Source: Sphingobium sp. DEHP117
Lineage (GTDB): Bacteria; Pseudomonadota; Alphaproteobacteria; Sphingomonadales; Sphingomonadaceae
Length of the DNA: 64,000 bases
Assembly: GCF_030867385.1 (NCBI RefSeq)
Contig: NZ_JAPFBJ010000003.1
Span: forward strand, 1 to 64,000
Direction of reading: 5' to 3'
The translations under genes were made by a program, and so were the position numbers. Positions 9,319-17,584 of this stretch are shown in pieces (the stretch's first letter is position 1; every line of letters begins with the position of its first letter). The notes beneath the pieces are model-generated. The model did no database searches, had not been told where the DNA came from, and saw only the letters and a program-made list of their open reading frames with translations.

Positions 9319-10128
9319 GCCAGGTTATGGCGAGGTGAGCATAACGCCAGCCAGGAGGCGATATAGGCGGCATGATCGGGACGCGGATCGTGCGCGATGC
9401 CGAGGTCGGCAAGCAGGAACGAGGCGGTCAGCTCGGCGGTCGCTTCCTCCATCGCGAGCGCGTCCTTGGTCCACCTGGCGCTGAAATCCCGGTCGAGCCG
9501 ATGCGCCGCGCCGCTGGCATGGGCACACTCGTGGATATGGGTGCCGTAGAAATCCATGCGCGCTACGGAAGGTTGCGAAGTGCGGCATGTAGATGCGGTC
9601 TTCGCCGAGATGGTAATAGGCGCTGCTCGACCCGTAGACCGTGTCGATACCGAGCGCGGCGATGAAGGCCTCGGCGGCCGCAAGGCGCTCGCTCTCGGGC
9701 AGGACCGGCCCGGGCTCGGGCGCGTAGCCGTCGACCTGATCGGCGTTGAACAGGCTGAACGCCCGGGCGAAGAGCCGCCGTCCCTTGCCGCCATCTTCGT
9801 CATCCTGCTCGTCGTCGCGCCGGCTGATCTCCTTCCAGAGGACGCCGAGGCTGGCCTGCTCGCCCTTGCGGACCTGGGCGCCGCGGTCCTGCCACTGACG
9901 ATAAGTGCCCCAGACCCCGCTCGCATAGCCGCCGCCATAGGCCGCCGCCCAGAGCGACACCGTGTTGATGCCGCGATAGGGCTTGCCGCTGGCGATGTTG
10001 GTCGGCCGGGTGACATCGGCGCCGCTGTGATGCCATGGCATGCGCCAGTTGCCCGTACCGGCTTCGATCGCTGCAAGGATCGCCTCGGTGACCCGAGTAT
10101 AGACGTCGGCTCGTACCTGAGTTGGCAT
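9319..10128 (-). pseudogene. ardC: ardC2 N-terminal part: ArdC-like antirestriction protein (ssDNA-binding + zincin), split
   Basis: It starts at ATG 10128 (MPTQVRADVYTRVTEAILAA). The N-terminal ssDNA-binding domain (W-x-MPW, GINTVSLW, W-T-Y-RQWQDRGAQVRKGE) is followed by the zinc peptidase motif HIHECAHASGAAHRLDR (HExxH) and the EEATAELTASFL helix. A one-base indel near 9560 puts the catalytic part out of frame with the N-terminus. After YIASWL the gene meets RIT copy 2; its last 30 codons are at 5394-5486. ArdC proteins protect incoming plasmid DNA from restriction. It is cargo of the 14-kb element. Confidence 0.8.
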
Positions 10129-10139
10129 GATCTGAACTC

Positions 10140-10283
10140 CGCTTGCCCGTCGGGGGCCATCCCCGGCGGCGGAGCTCGACTAGCGCCGGGCACAAGCGCG
10201 GTTGCGCACCCGTAGGGCCGCAGCGAAGCGGAGGACGGCAACGCCGTTGCGCCAGCGCGCCGACCGGCGCAGAGCTTCCGCCG
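10140..10283 (-). promoter_or_regulatory. ardC-type leader (copy B, short)
   Basis: This stretch between the recombinase-3 stop and the ardC2 start holds the block CACCCGTAGGGCCGCAGCG at 10207-10225, the counterpart of 1876-1901 and 16658-16684. It also has short G/C hairpins (e.g. CCCGTCGGGGGCCATCCCC). The block lies ~79 nt upstream of the start. It is a shorter relative of leaders A and C. Confidence 0.45.
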
Positions 10284-12461
10284 TCAGCCGGGGTTGGCCT
10301 CCGGCGGCGCGGGGCCGATGGCGTCGATCACGGTAGTGAGCCGGTTGATCTCGGTGGCGAGTGCATGGCGTTGAAGATCCGACAGACGTCGTTCGCGCAG
10401 CAATGCCCTGGCATCATCGGCCGCGCGTTCCCAAGCTGGCCTGTGACGGGCGGTGATGCAGGCGTTGGGACAGCGGGTCGGCTCGCACAGCGCCGTGAGC
10501 GGCTGCTTGGGATCGGGGGTGGTCACGCGCTTGAGGCAGAGCGCGGTGGCGGGATCGAAGAAGCAATCCGCGAGGAGGCCGACATGGAGGGTTCGCGCGA
10601 CGCTGGCGAGCATGACACGTAGCCGGGAGCGGTCGGCGATCATGGCGGGCAAGGGCCCGAGCTGCACGGCCGCATCGTCGAGCGTCCGCGCGATGCGTGG
10701 TCCCGCCGGCCCCGCGAGTGAGGCACCGCCCTGCCGCCGGTCGAAATAGTCCAGCAGGTCGCCCTGCTGACCGAGCCGGCGCTGCGCCTCGACCTCGGCG
10801 CGAAACCCCGATGCGCTGGTTCCGGCATAGCCCTCGAAAGCGGCGACCGAGGCGTGCTTATACTGGATCATGCCGGCGATGGTGCCGAACGGACGGTTGG
10901 CGATGTGCCATGCGATGGTGCGGCGGAACTGCCGCGTCGTTATGCGCCACGGCTTGCCACCGGGTCCGGACGGGATGACCGGCACATCAGGGCTGCCGAA
11001 GGCAGCGTTGAGGTGGTCGCGGAAGGCGTTGAGTTGGCGGACCACCTCGCTCGACAGATGCGTCTTGGTGGCGGCGCCGGGGCGTAGCACCGGCCAGAGC
11101 GTATCGCTGCCGCTGGCGCGCGTCGGTCTTGCCGACAGGCGTTCAAGCACCGCTATCGCGTCTGCGACCGGCTCGATCGTCACCCAGCTCGCCGCCTCGC
11201 CCATGGTCGACCGACGCTTGTAGATGGTCGATCGAATGCGATGCCGCTCGACCAGGCCATCCTCGCTGCGCGCGATCGAGAGGCACCCCCGCCGCATCGC
11301 CTGCACCTCGCAGTCGCGCATGCCGGTGAGGTAAGCGCACACTATATAGGCGGCCGCCTGAAGCATCCGTTCCTCTTGTGCGAGCGTCTTCGCATCGAAG
11401 CGTGCGCGCCATGGCCGACCGCTATCGGGATCAATCGAGATCGGCGTGTCCATGCCGCCCACTTCGACGCCCAGGTCGGCGGCAGCGGCTTCGATCAGGG
11501 CGGAGACGCCCTTGGCGAGTCCGAAATGCATGGCCGGTTCCGCCTCAGCATCGACACCGGCATGAAGATGGAGAAGATGGACGTTGATCGGCGGCGTCGC
11601 TTCTCCGGTGCGGGGATCGGTGCGCGTGACGCCGTTATGCGCGGTCGTCCAGATCGGCACGCCGCGGCCTTGCCGGGCTCGACGCGCGATATGGCGCTCG
11701 AGGCGCGCGCGCTGCCGCAGGCGGCGCTCTGCGCCAGGCAGTCCGCGCTCGGCGGCAAGCAGCCGGGCGCGGCGCGCCTCGAGCCGATCCAGCGCGGCCC
11801 GAGCCGATAGAATATCGTGCGCGAAGACGGTGACGTAGCGCAATGACCAGGCGAGCAGTGCGGCGATGACATCTTCCGGAAACCGCGGGGTACGGTTCTC
11901 AACGACGTGCCGATAGCCTGCGACGCGGGCGGGTGCCTGTCCGGCCCAGGGCTCAAACGCGAGGCCTCCGCCAGCGAGGCGGTCACGATAGTGATAGAGA
12001 TCGGAAACCACTTCGAGGAGGTGGCCGACTATGACGGGTCGCCGGGCAGAATCGTGGCGAAGATGCCTGGCATAGGCATCGGCCAGCGCCTGATCGATGC
12101 GGCCAAGGTCGAGCCCTCCAAGCGTCAGGCGCGCGAAGGCGAAGAACCGGCGTGCGCGGTTGAATGCCTGGCGGATGCTCGCCGGCGGCAGCTTCGGGCG
12201 GTAGCCGGGAAGATCGACGTTGAGGCGGGCGTAGAGATAGGCACGCATCGCCGCCTGCACATCGGCATGTTCGAGCACGTCGAAATGCACGGTGACATGG
12301 CAGCGCCGCGCGTTCTCGCGGAACACGGCGGGACCGAGATCCCAGCTTGAGTCGCCGACCCGCGACAGCTCTTCGCGGGCGTGGCCCGCCTTGAGCGGCG
12401 CAGTGGCCAGCACGGGCCGATCGTCGAACGCGGGTGCGCGGGCATGGGCGGGCGTGATCAT
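10284..12461 (-). CDS. Third recombinase-trio protein (divergent tyrosine recombinase-like, ~725 aa)
   Basis: The start ATG 12461 overlaps the preceding stop (ATGA). It is large, with a tyrosine-recombinase-like C-terminal half: YLTGMRDCEVQAMRRGCL (Arg region), ITTRQFRRTIAWHIA at the HxxR position and IQYKHASVAAFEGYAG at the LGH...Tyr position. The first His of HxxR is not obvious and LGH reads YKH, so catalytic competence is uncertain. A cysteine pair region follows (CFFDPATALCL, PTRCPNACITARH). It is the last gene of the trio; such partners may be needed for directionality. Confidence 0.65.
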   Translation of the reverse strand: MITPAHARAPAFDDRPVLATAPLKAGHAREELSRVGDSSWDLGPAVFRENARRCHVTVHFDVLEHADVQAAMRAYLYARLNVDLPGYRPKLPPASIRQAFNRARRFFAFARLTLGGLDLGRIDQALADAYARHLRHDSARRPVIVGHLLEVVSDLYHYRDRLAGGGLAFEPWAGQAPARVAGYRHVVENRTPRFPEDVIAALLAWSLRYVTVFAHDILSARAALDRLEARRARLLAAERGLPGAERRLRQRARLERHIARRARQGRGVPIWTTAHNGVTRTDPRTGEATPPINVHLLHLHAGVDAEAEPAMHFGLAKGVSALIEAAAADLGVEVGGMDTPISIDPDSGRPWRARFDAKTLAQEERMLQAAAYIVCAYLTGMRDCEVQAMRRGCLSIARSEDGLVERHRIRSTIYKRRSTMGEAASWVTIEPVADAIAVLERLSARPTRASGSDTLWPVLRPGAATKTHLSSEVVRQLNAFRDHLNAAFGSPDVPVIPSGPGGKPWRITTRQFRRTIAWHIANRPFGTIAGMIQYKHASVAAFEGYAGTSASGFRAEVEAQRRLGQQGDLLDYFDRRQGGASLAGPAGPRIARTLDDAAVQLGPLPAMIADRSRLRVMLASVARTLHVGLLADCFFDPATALCLKRVTTPDPKQPLTALCEPTRCPNACITARHRPAWERAADDARALLRERRLSDLQRHALATEINRLTTVIDAIGPAPPEANPG

Positions 12462-14245
12462 GCGCGTGCTTCCGGCGGCAGATAGAGCCGCTCGCTCTCC
12501 ATCTGCCAGCGCGCATCGGCGATAACGGCATCGGAGAAGACCGGCAGGACCTGGGTCGTGATGCGGGAATGGACGCGGCCGAACTTGGCCGCCCAGTCGC
12601 TCGCCGGGAGGCTCGGTCGCTGCTCTTCGACGAACGCGAGGAAGGCGAGGATCGCGGGAAGCTTGCGCGCGGTGATGACGGCGTTGGGGCAATCGAGGCA
12701 GCCCCAGAAGGGCTGCGCGCAGGGTGAGCCGGCCTCGGAGAAGGGGCTGCTATGGAAGCCCGAGCAGGCGGCGAGCCAGACATCCTGTTCGCCGTCGAGC
12801 AACGGCCCCACCGTATCGGCCGACATCAACGGCGCCGCCTGCTCGGGCGCTTCGCGCAGCGCCTGCTCGGCCGTGGGCGCGAGGACGGTCGGCATCGCGG
12901 CGGCGACCGCCTCGCGAAAGGCATCGGCGACGGCCGCCTCGTGCAGGGGCCGGAGCGACGGCAGGTCGGCATAATGGCGCGCCGCGACCTCGCGCGTGTG
13001 ACCGACCGCGAAGCGGGCCATGTGCCCCTCGGTCTTGGTGTACCACAGCGCCTTGTGGGTCTTGCGCAGCCGGGAAAGCAGCAGATGCAGCGGCTTGCCG
13101 TTATCGTCGACAATGCCACAGCGGCGAGCCCAGGCGGGGAGCGGATACTTGAGGTCGACTATGCCGGCGCGAAGGCCGCCGACGTTGTGATAGGCCCACA
13201 GGCAATCGCCGGGCAGGTGCTCGCGGGCAGCCGCCGTGGCGTCGATCAGGCGGCGGATCAGCCCGCCCGGCGTGCCGCCACCGCCGTCGCGGATGCGCAT
13301 GCTCTTGTGCTCGGCGCCGCGAGCCCGGCGCTTCAGATAGCGCAGCTCCACCGTGCCGGCATGGGCATTGGCGAGACAGTCCACGGTCAGCGTCTTCAGG
13401 CACTCGGGCTCAAGGCCCGTCTCAAGCGTGAGCAGCACGAGCAGCGCCGGCAGGTCGCGCGCGAGCAGATGATGCCGGCCATGCAGGTCGTCGATGAGCG
13501 TCGCGGTTGGCAGGTTGCGGCGCATGCGCATGAAATAAAGGCTCTTCAGCTCGGGCTGGTCTGCGACGATAAAGCCCTGCCGCGCGATGATCGCTTCGAC
13601 ATCGGCGCGGGCGGCGGTGATGGCCGGATCACCCTCGTCGGTCCGATCGTCGGCGCCGAGACGGCGGAACATCGCTTCGACATCGGCTCGCGCCGCGTCG
13701 CGCAGCGCGCGGGCGACGAAGGGGCTGTAGGCATCGCGCGGGGTCGAGCGGCCCGCCGAAGTGGCCAGCGTGTAGCGCAGCCGCTCATGCAGCTCGGGTG
13801 CGATCCGATCGGGCCGGTCTGCTTCGATCGCGCGCAGTGTGTTGATGATCTTGCTGACCGTCATGTGACGGTGGATCGCGCCCATCCCACGCCGTTCGAG
13901 CGCGGATGCGAAACCATCGATATGGACCGCGCGCAGGTCGCTGACGCCAACCACCTTCAGTCCTTCGTCGGCAAGCCAGGCGAAGAAGTGACGATAGACC
14001 TGGACATACTGCTTGATGACGCTGGCCGCACCGATCGGTCCCCCGAGCGCGGCCGACCGACGCAGCGCACCGGCAAAGGCGATGGCGAGCGGGCGAGGAT
14101 CGAGCGCGGTCATATCGACCAGGACCGTCCCGCCATGCCGCGCCTCGATGGTGAACTTGAGGCCGAACACCGGATCGGGCTGCGGTCGCTCCGGCGTGAT
14201 GGGCGCGAAGGCGACAGGCCGGCCCTTGCGGGGACGCTCGCTCAT
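12458..14245 (-). CDS. Second recombinase-trio protein (tyrosine recombinase-like, 595 aa)
   Basis: It starts MSERPRKGRPVAFAPITPER at 14245 and overlaps both neighbours by 4 bp. The N-terminal half looks like a core-binding domain. The C-terminal half has LLVLLTLETGLEPECLKTLTVD (first Arg replaced by Glu in TGLEPE), LLSRLRKTHKALWY at the HxxR position and FAVGHTREVAARHYADL at the GH...Tyr position. A cysteine cluster, CLDCPNAVITARKLP, resembles one in the third protein. It resembles TnpB-type partners in Tn554-like systems by size and position, not by proven homology. Confidence 0.65.
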   Translation of the reverse strand: MSERPRKGRPVAFAPITPERPQPDPVFGLKFTIEARHGGTVLVDMTALDPRPLAIAFAGALRRSAALGGPIGAASVIKQYVQVYRHFFAWLADEGLKVVGVSDLRAVHIDGFASALERRGMGAIHRHMTVSKIINTLRAIEADRPDRIAPELHERLRYTLATSAGRSTPRDAYSPFVARALRDAARADVEAMFRRLGADDRTDEGDPAITAARADVEAIIARQGFIVADQPELKSLYFMRMRRNLPTATLIDDLHGRHHLLARDLPALLVLLTLETGLEPECLKTLTVDCLANAHAGTVELRYLKRRARGAEHKSMRIRDGGGGTPGGLIRRLIDATAAAREHLPGDCLWAYHNVGGLRAGIVDLKYPLPAWARRCGIVDDNGKPLHLLLSRLRKTHKALWYTKTEGHMARFAVGHTREVAARHYADLPSLRPLHEAAVADAFREAVAAAMPTVLAPTAEQALREAPEQAAPLMSADTVGPLLDGEQDVWLAACSGFHSSPFSEAGSPCAQPFWGCLDCPNAVITARKLPAILAFLAFVEEQRPSLPASDWAAKFGRVHSRITTQVLPVFSDAVIADARWQMESERLYLPPEARA

Positions 14246-15597
14246 GCGCCCTGCGGTCCCGGCAACAGCGCCAGCAGCTCCTCGACGGCCGCATCCACCG
14301 TATCGGCGCGGGTCGCGATATGGTCGAGATAGACATAGGTGGTGGCGAGGCTCGCGTGGCCGAGCAGGCGTTGCACCTGTTGCAGCGGGTCGCCCAGGAT
14401 CAGCCGATAGGTCTCCACCGGCCCCACCGGCAGTGCGGCCTCGCGCAGTCGCTGCTGGATCAGCAGAGCGAGCATATGGACTGCGAAGGTGTGGCGAAGC
14501 TGGTGCGGGCTGATCGACAGCGGGAAGCCGTTCTCCTCGCACCGCTTGCAGGCCCGGGTGAAGATCACCTCCCACGAGTTGGGGCGGACAGGCTGCCCGA
14601 CCTCGGTCAGCCATAGCGCCACCGGCTCGCGGGGCGTTCCATCCTCGTCGCACAGGATCAGGCGGCATCGTTCCTCCGGGGTGCAGACATCGCGCATGCG
14701 GTCGAGACCGGCGCGGGTGACGTGGATCGGTCGCTCGAACCTGGCCGCACCGTCGCGCGCGGCGAACTTGGTCACGCCCGCGGCGCGCTCGACGGCGACA
14801 TAGGCGGTGATCTGACGAAGGAGCCGGCGCGGGACCAGGACGCTGCGTCCGCGGTCGCCCTTGGTGAGCGGCGGCGGCAGGCGCAGCCAAAGCTGCTGAG
14901 CCTGATCGTGGTCGTGATCGATGGCCGCAAGCTCATCGGCGAGCAGGCCCGACGCCTCTTCGAGACGCAGGCCGGTTGTGACGAGAAGATCGGCGAACAG
15001 CGCGTTGCGCAGCCCGTTGCGATCGCGAGCGCCGGGGCGTTCCGTACCGTCAAGGGCGAGGCCGCGCAGACCGACGTCGCGGAAAATGCGGTAGTCGTCC
15101 ATCGTGACGAACCGCACATCCGATCGCTTGGCAGTGCGTTCATAGGCGTCGTTGCGCGCGGCGATCATGCCCCGACGCCCCCCATGCGCCGGTCGCCATA
15201 TAGCGCGCCGACTGAACGGCGCTTCGGCAATCAGCCCTTGGCTCTTACCCCAGCGGTAGAGGCGATCGAGGCTGGCGACTGCCCGGTTCCAGCTTGCCGC
15301 GCTGATCCGCTGGGCGGCGTCGCCGCGCCGCCGCGCGCGGTGATAGGCGGTCACATCGTCGCGGGCCGCGTCCCATATCGTCGTGCCGCAGGCATCGAGG
15401 AAGCGAAGCCACACCGCAACGTCATAGGCGTAGGCGCGCAGCGAATGGCGCGAGCGGATCCCCGCTAGCGGCAGGTCGACAAAGAAGCGGTCGAGATCGG
15501 GATCATAGAGAGCGTCTCCCCGCAGGATCAGCGGCACATGCGCGTCGAGCCCCCTGGCGTCGCGGCGCTCGCAAACGGTAATGATCGACACCGGCAC
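14242..15597 (-). CDS. First recombinase-trio protein, site-specific tyrosine recombinase (451 aa)
   Basis: A GTG start at 15597 gives MPVSIITVCERRD... Core-binding domain (RSRHSLRAYAYDVAVWLRFL) and a complete catalytic domain: TTGLRLEEASGLL (Arg), KGDRGRSVLVP (Lys), PHQLRHTFAVHML (HxxR) and LLGHASLATTYVYLDH (LGH, Tyr). It is the best-conserved recombinase of the trio and the one nearest the element end at 15787. Long TnpA-type integrases share this form. Confidence 0.8.
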   Translation of the reverse strand: MPVSIITVCERRDARGLDAHVPLILRGDALYDPDLDRFFVDLPLAGIRSRHSLRAYAYDVAVWLRFLDACGTTIWDAARDDVTAYHRARRRGDAAQRISAASWNRAVASLDRLYRWGKSQGLIAEAPFSRRAIWRPAHGGRRGMIAARNDAYERTAKRSDVRFVTMDDYRIFRDVGLRGLALDGTERPGARDRNGLRNALFADLLVTTGLRLEEASGLLADELAAIDHDHDQAQQLWLRLPPPLTKGDRGRSVLVPRRLLRQITAYVAVERAAGVTKFAARDGAARFERPIHVTRAGLDRMRDVCTPEERCRLILCDEDGTPREPVALWLTEVGQPVRPNSWEVIFTRACKRCEENGFPLSISPHQLRHTFAVHMLALLIQQRLREAALPVGPVETYRLILGDPLQQVQRLLGHASLATTYVYLDHIATRADTVDAAVEELLALLPGPQGA

Positions 15598-15660
15598 GAA
15601 ACCCTCCCCCCCGGACCCCCCACCCGGAAGCTGACCTCACACCGATGCGCCCTATGGCCC

Positions 15661-15724
15661 GGCAGTTATCAGGCTGGCCTCCGCCAGCTCTTGGGTCAGC
15701 GCTACGGCCAGCCTGATAACTGCC
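15661..15724. repeat. 19-bp perfect inverted repeat just inside the element end
   Basis: Arms GGCAGTTATCAGGCTGGCC (15661-15679) and its exact complement (15706-15724) are separated by 26 bp. The interval lies between the recombinase start (15597) and the element end (15787). The arm contains TTATCAGGCTGGCC, similar to the terminal TTATCTGGACAGTC, so it is a candidate subterminal recombinase-binding site. A folded leader for the recombinase mRNA is the alternative. Confidence 0.6.
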
Positions 15725-15787
15725 TACCGTGGGCGTCCATCGCCGACCTTACTGCAATGTTGCGGGCGGCGCAGACTGTCCAGATAA

Positions 15788-16558
15788 GGCGACCAGTTCC
15801 TCGCGGGCGTAGTCCTTGCTGCCGAACGGGTTGAGAATCTTGCGGTCGAGGCGCGAGGCGTGGCCGGTCGAATGGGTCAGTTCGTGCAGCGCGGTGCGAT
15901 AATAGTTGATCTGCTCGAAGAACGCGGGTTGCGGCGGAACCTGCACATAATCATGCGCGGGTACATAGAAGGCACGGTTGCCGCCGATGCGGAAATCGAC
16001 GCCCGATGCGGCAATAACCGCTTCGGCGACGGGCACGATCTGGCGTTCGGGGAGCGGCGCGGGGCCGGCGGCAAGGCCGGGGCGCAAGCCTTCGCATTGC
16101 GCGACGTTGAACACGGTGAAGCGTTTGAGGAAGGGCACGGCGCGGGCCTCGTCGCCGGTCAGGCGTGCGCGTTCCTTCTCGGCCTCGGGGGTGAAGCGGT
16201 CGGCATAGACAACGGTGGTCCCGCGCTCGCCCTTGCGGACGTTGCCGCCTGCTTCAAGGGCTTGGCGGAAGGTCAGCCACGATTGCGAAGGATAACCGCA
16301 CTCGATAACCGCGCCCCAGAGAATGAGCACGTTGACGCCGCTGTAATTGCGGCTGGTGAGCGCATTGCGCGGAAGGCCGGGGGCGGCGGAGAAGCCTTGA
16401 CCATTGGGGCGGCCCCAAGGCTGGACCCAAGGAACGCGGCCCGCCTCAAGTTCGGCAACGATCCGGTTCGTCACCTCGTCGTAAAGATTGGCGCGCTCTG
16501 CCGGGGGCTGGCTCCTGCCAGCTTCTCCGCGCGCGCGATGCTTGCCGCTCTGGCGCAT
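15788..16558 (-). pseudogene. ardC: ardC1 N-terminal part: ArdC-like antirestriction protein, interrupted
   Basis: It starts at ATG 16558 (MRQSGKHRARGEAGRSQ). The ssDNA-binding domain (LYDEVTNRIVAELEAGRVPW, GVNVLILWG, SWLTFRQALEAGGNVRKGE) precedes the zinc peptidase motif HELTHSTGHASRLDR. The conserved sequence stops after AREELVA; beyond 15787 the frame runs into the inserted element (LSGQSAPPATLQ-stop at 15749). The missing continuation EMGSAF... lies at 1643-1730, 14 kb away on the same strand. So the gene is complete in content but split. Confidence 0.85.
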
Positions 16559-16569
16559 GGCTATCCTCC

Positions 16570-16930
16570 TGCACCGCCCCAAAAACCCCAGGGCCTCCCC
16601 CGGAGCGGGGGTGGGCGGCGAACTGCGACCTGCCGGGCGCGGCCAGAAGGCGGTCCGCACCCGCAGGGCCGCAATGCAATGGAGGAGCCGAGCCCGAGCG
16701 CAGTCGAGGGCCGGCTTGCGGGACGCCGGGCCGGGCCCAGAAGGGAGCGCCGTCCACCCGTGCGACGAGGGGAAGGCCCAACGAAAAACGCCGCCGCGCC
16801 GGTCAGGCGCGGCGACGACAGGCCGGAGCAAGGCTCCGGCATCCCGCCAGTCCGATCATCACCTTTGGCCGGGACGCGCGAAGCGTGGCCCGGTGGAGCT
16901 TGGCGAACGGATGTGAGCCTAGCGGAATAG
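16570..16930 (-). promoter_or_regulatory. ardC-type conserved, hairpin-rich 5' leader (copy C)
   Basis: About 350 bp upstream of ardC1 without a convincing gene. It aligns block by block with 1779-2110. Features are a CCCCCGGAGCGGGGG hairpin, CACCCGCAGGGCCGCAATGC at 16658-16677, AGGGAGCGCCG, GCCGCCGCGCC...GGCGCGGCG, and a GCCGGAGCAAGGCTCCGGC hairpin near 16832-16850. Stems are kept although loops and some paired bases differ from copy A. Confidence 0.55.
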
Positions 16931-17074
16931 AGCGGCGGTCGCGCCGCAGGCGCGAGGCGCCCAAAAACCCGGATGCGTCAGGTCAGACCCTGCCGTCTTG
17001 ACGCACTCTCGCCATGGTCGCCTTACGCGACGGTGACGCGGAGGCGAGCACTCGGCCGACTGACCCGCCGCGGA

Positions 17075-17530
17075 TCAACCGTGCAGCGGGGATCCGTGCG
17101 AACCGGTGCGAGCGGTCATCGCGGGCAACAGGCTCATCATGGCGGCACTGGCGATGATGATCGCGCCGACCGCCGCGGCGATGCCGGTCGCGGTCGGCCG
17201 CGCGCCGCCGAGATGCATCAGGCCGGAGACGACGCTGTGGCCGGCGATCCCGGCGGGCACAGCGAAGAGAAAAGCGACCGCCCCGCGAACTGGAACCGGC
17301 AACCGTGACGCGATGAGCATGCGTCCGATCAGCAAGGCCGCGACGCCGACGACGAGGCCGAGAAGCAGGCCGAGCAACAGCCCCAGCTCGCCACCCGCCG
17401 CCCACAGAAAGGTGGCCGCACCCAGCCCGACCGGGAGCGCGAAGACGGCGAGCCGGAACATCGCCCAGGCGAAGAGGACGATGCCGGTGGCGGAAAGGAT
17501 CAGACCGAGCAGCATGACGACCAACTCCAT
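17075..17530 (-). CDS. Small multi-pass membrane protein of transfer module, unknown function
   Basis: ATG 17530 (MELVVMLLGLILSATGIVLF) was preferred over an upstream in-frame ATG at 17554. ~151 residues with about four or five hydrophobic helices separated by short charged turns, so an integral inner-membrane protein. It is the last gene of the luxI-phyH-HTH-traF-transglycosylase run, 54 bp after the transglycosylase. I do not recognise a named family. Its position suggests a part in mating-pair formation or entry protection. Confidence 0.6.
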   Translation of the reverse strand: MELVVMLLGLILSATGIVLFAWAMFRLAVFALPVGLGAATFLWAAGGELGLLLGLLLGLVVGVAALLIGRMLIASRLPVPVRGAVAFLFAVPAGIAGHSVVSGLMHLGGARPTATGIAAAVGAIIIASAAMMSLLPAMTARTGSHGSPLHG

Positions 17531-17584
17531 AGCCTCGGAACATAGCAGAAACACGAATCCGCATGAAGCCCGGATCGGTGCTCA

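Larger units (their letters stand above)
1731..15787. mobile_element. ~14-kb Tn554-like recombinase-trio element carrying a mer operon, inserted in ardC1
   Basis: The ends are imperfect inverted repeats: ATATCCTGACAGTC at 1731-1744, and GACTGTCCAGATAA at 15774-15787, whose reverse complement matches at 11 of 14 positions. They are flanked by GGCCAC (1725-1730) and GGCGAC (15788-15793). Joining the flanks with one 6-bp copy restores ardC in frame (EELVA-EMGSAF). Three overlapping recombinase genes start 176 bp inside the right end. Tn554 also uses several recombinases and leaves 6-bp core flanks; the relation is inferred from architecture. The cargo is merR/merT/GDCCVxC/merB/merA and a second ardC that is itself split by a RIT element. 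Confidence 0.7.
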
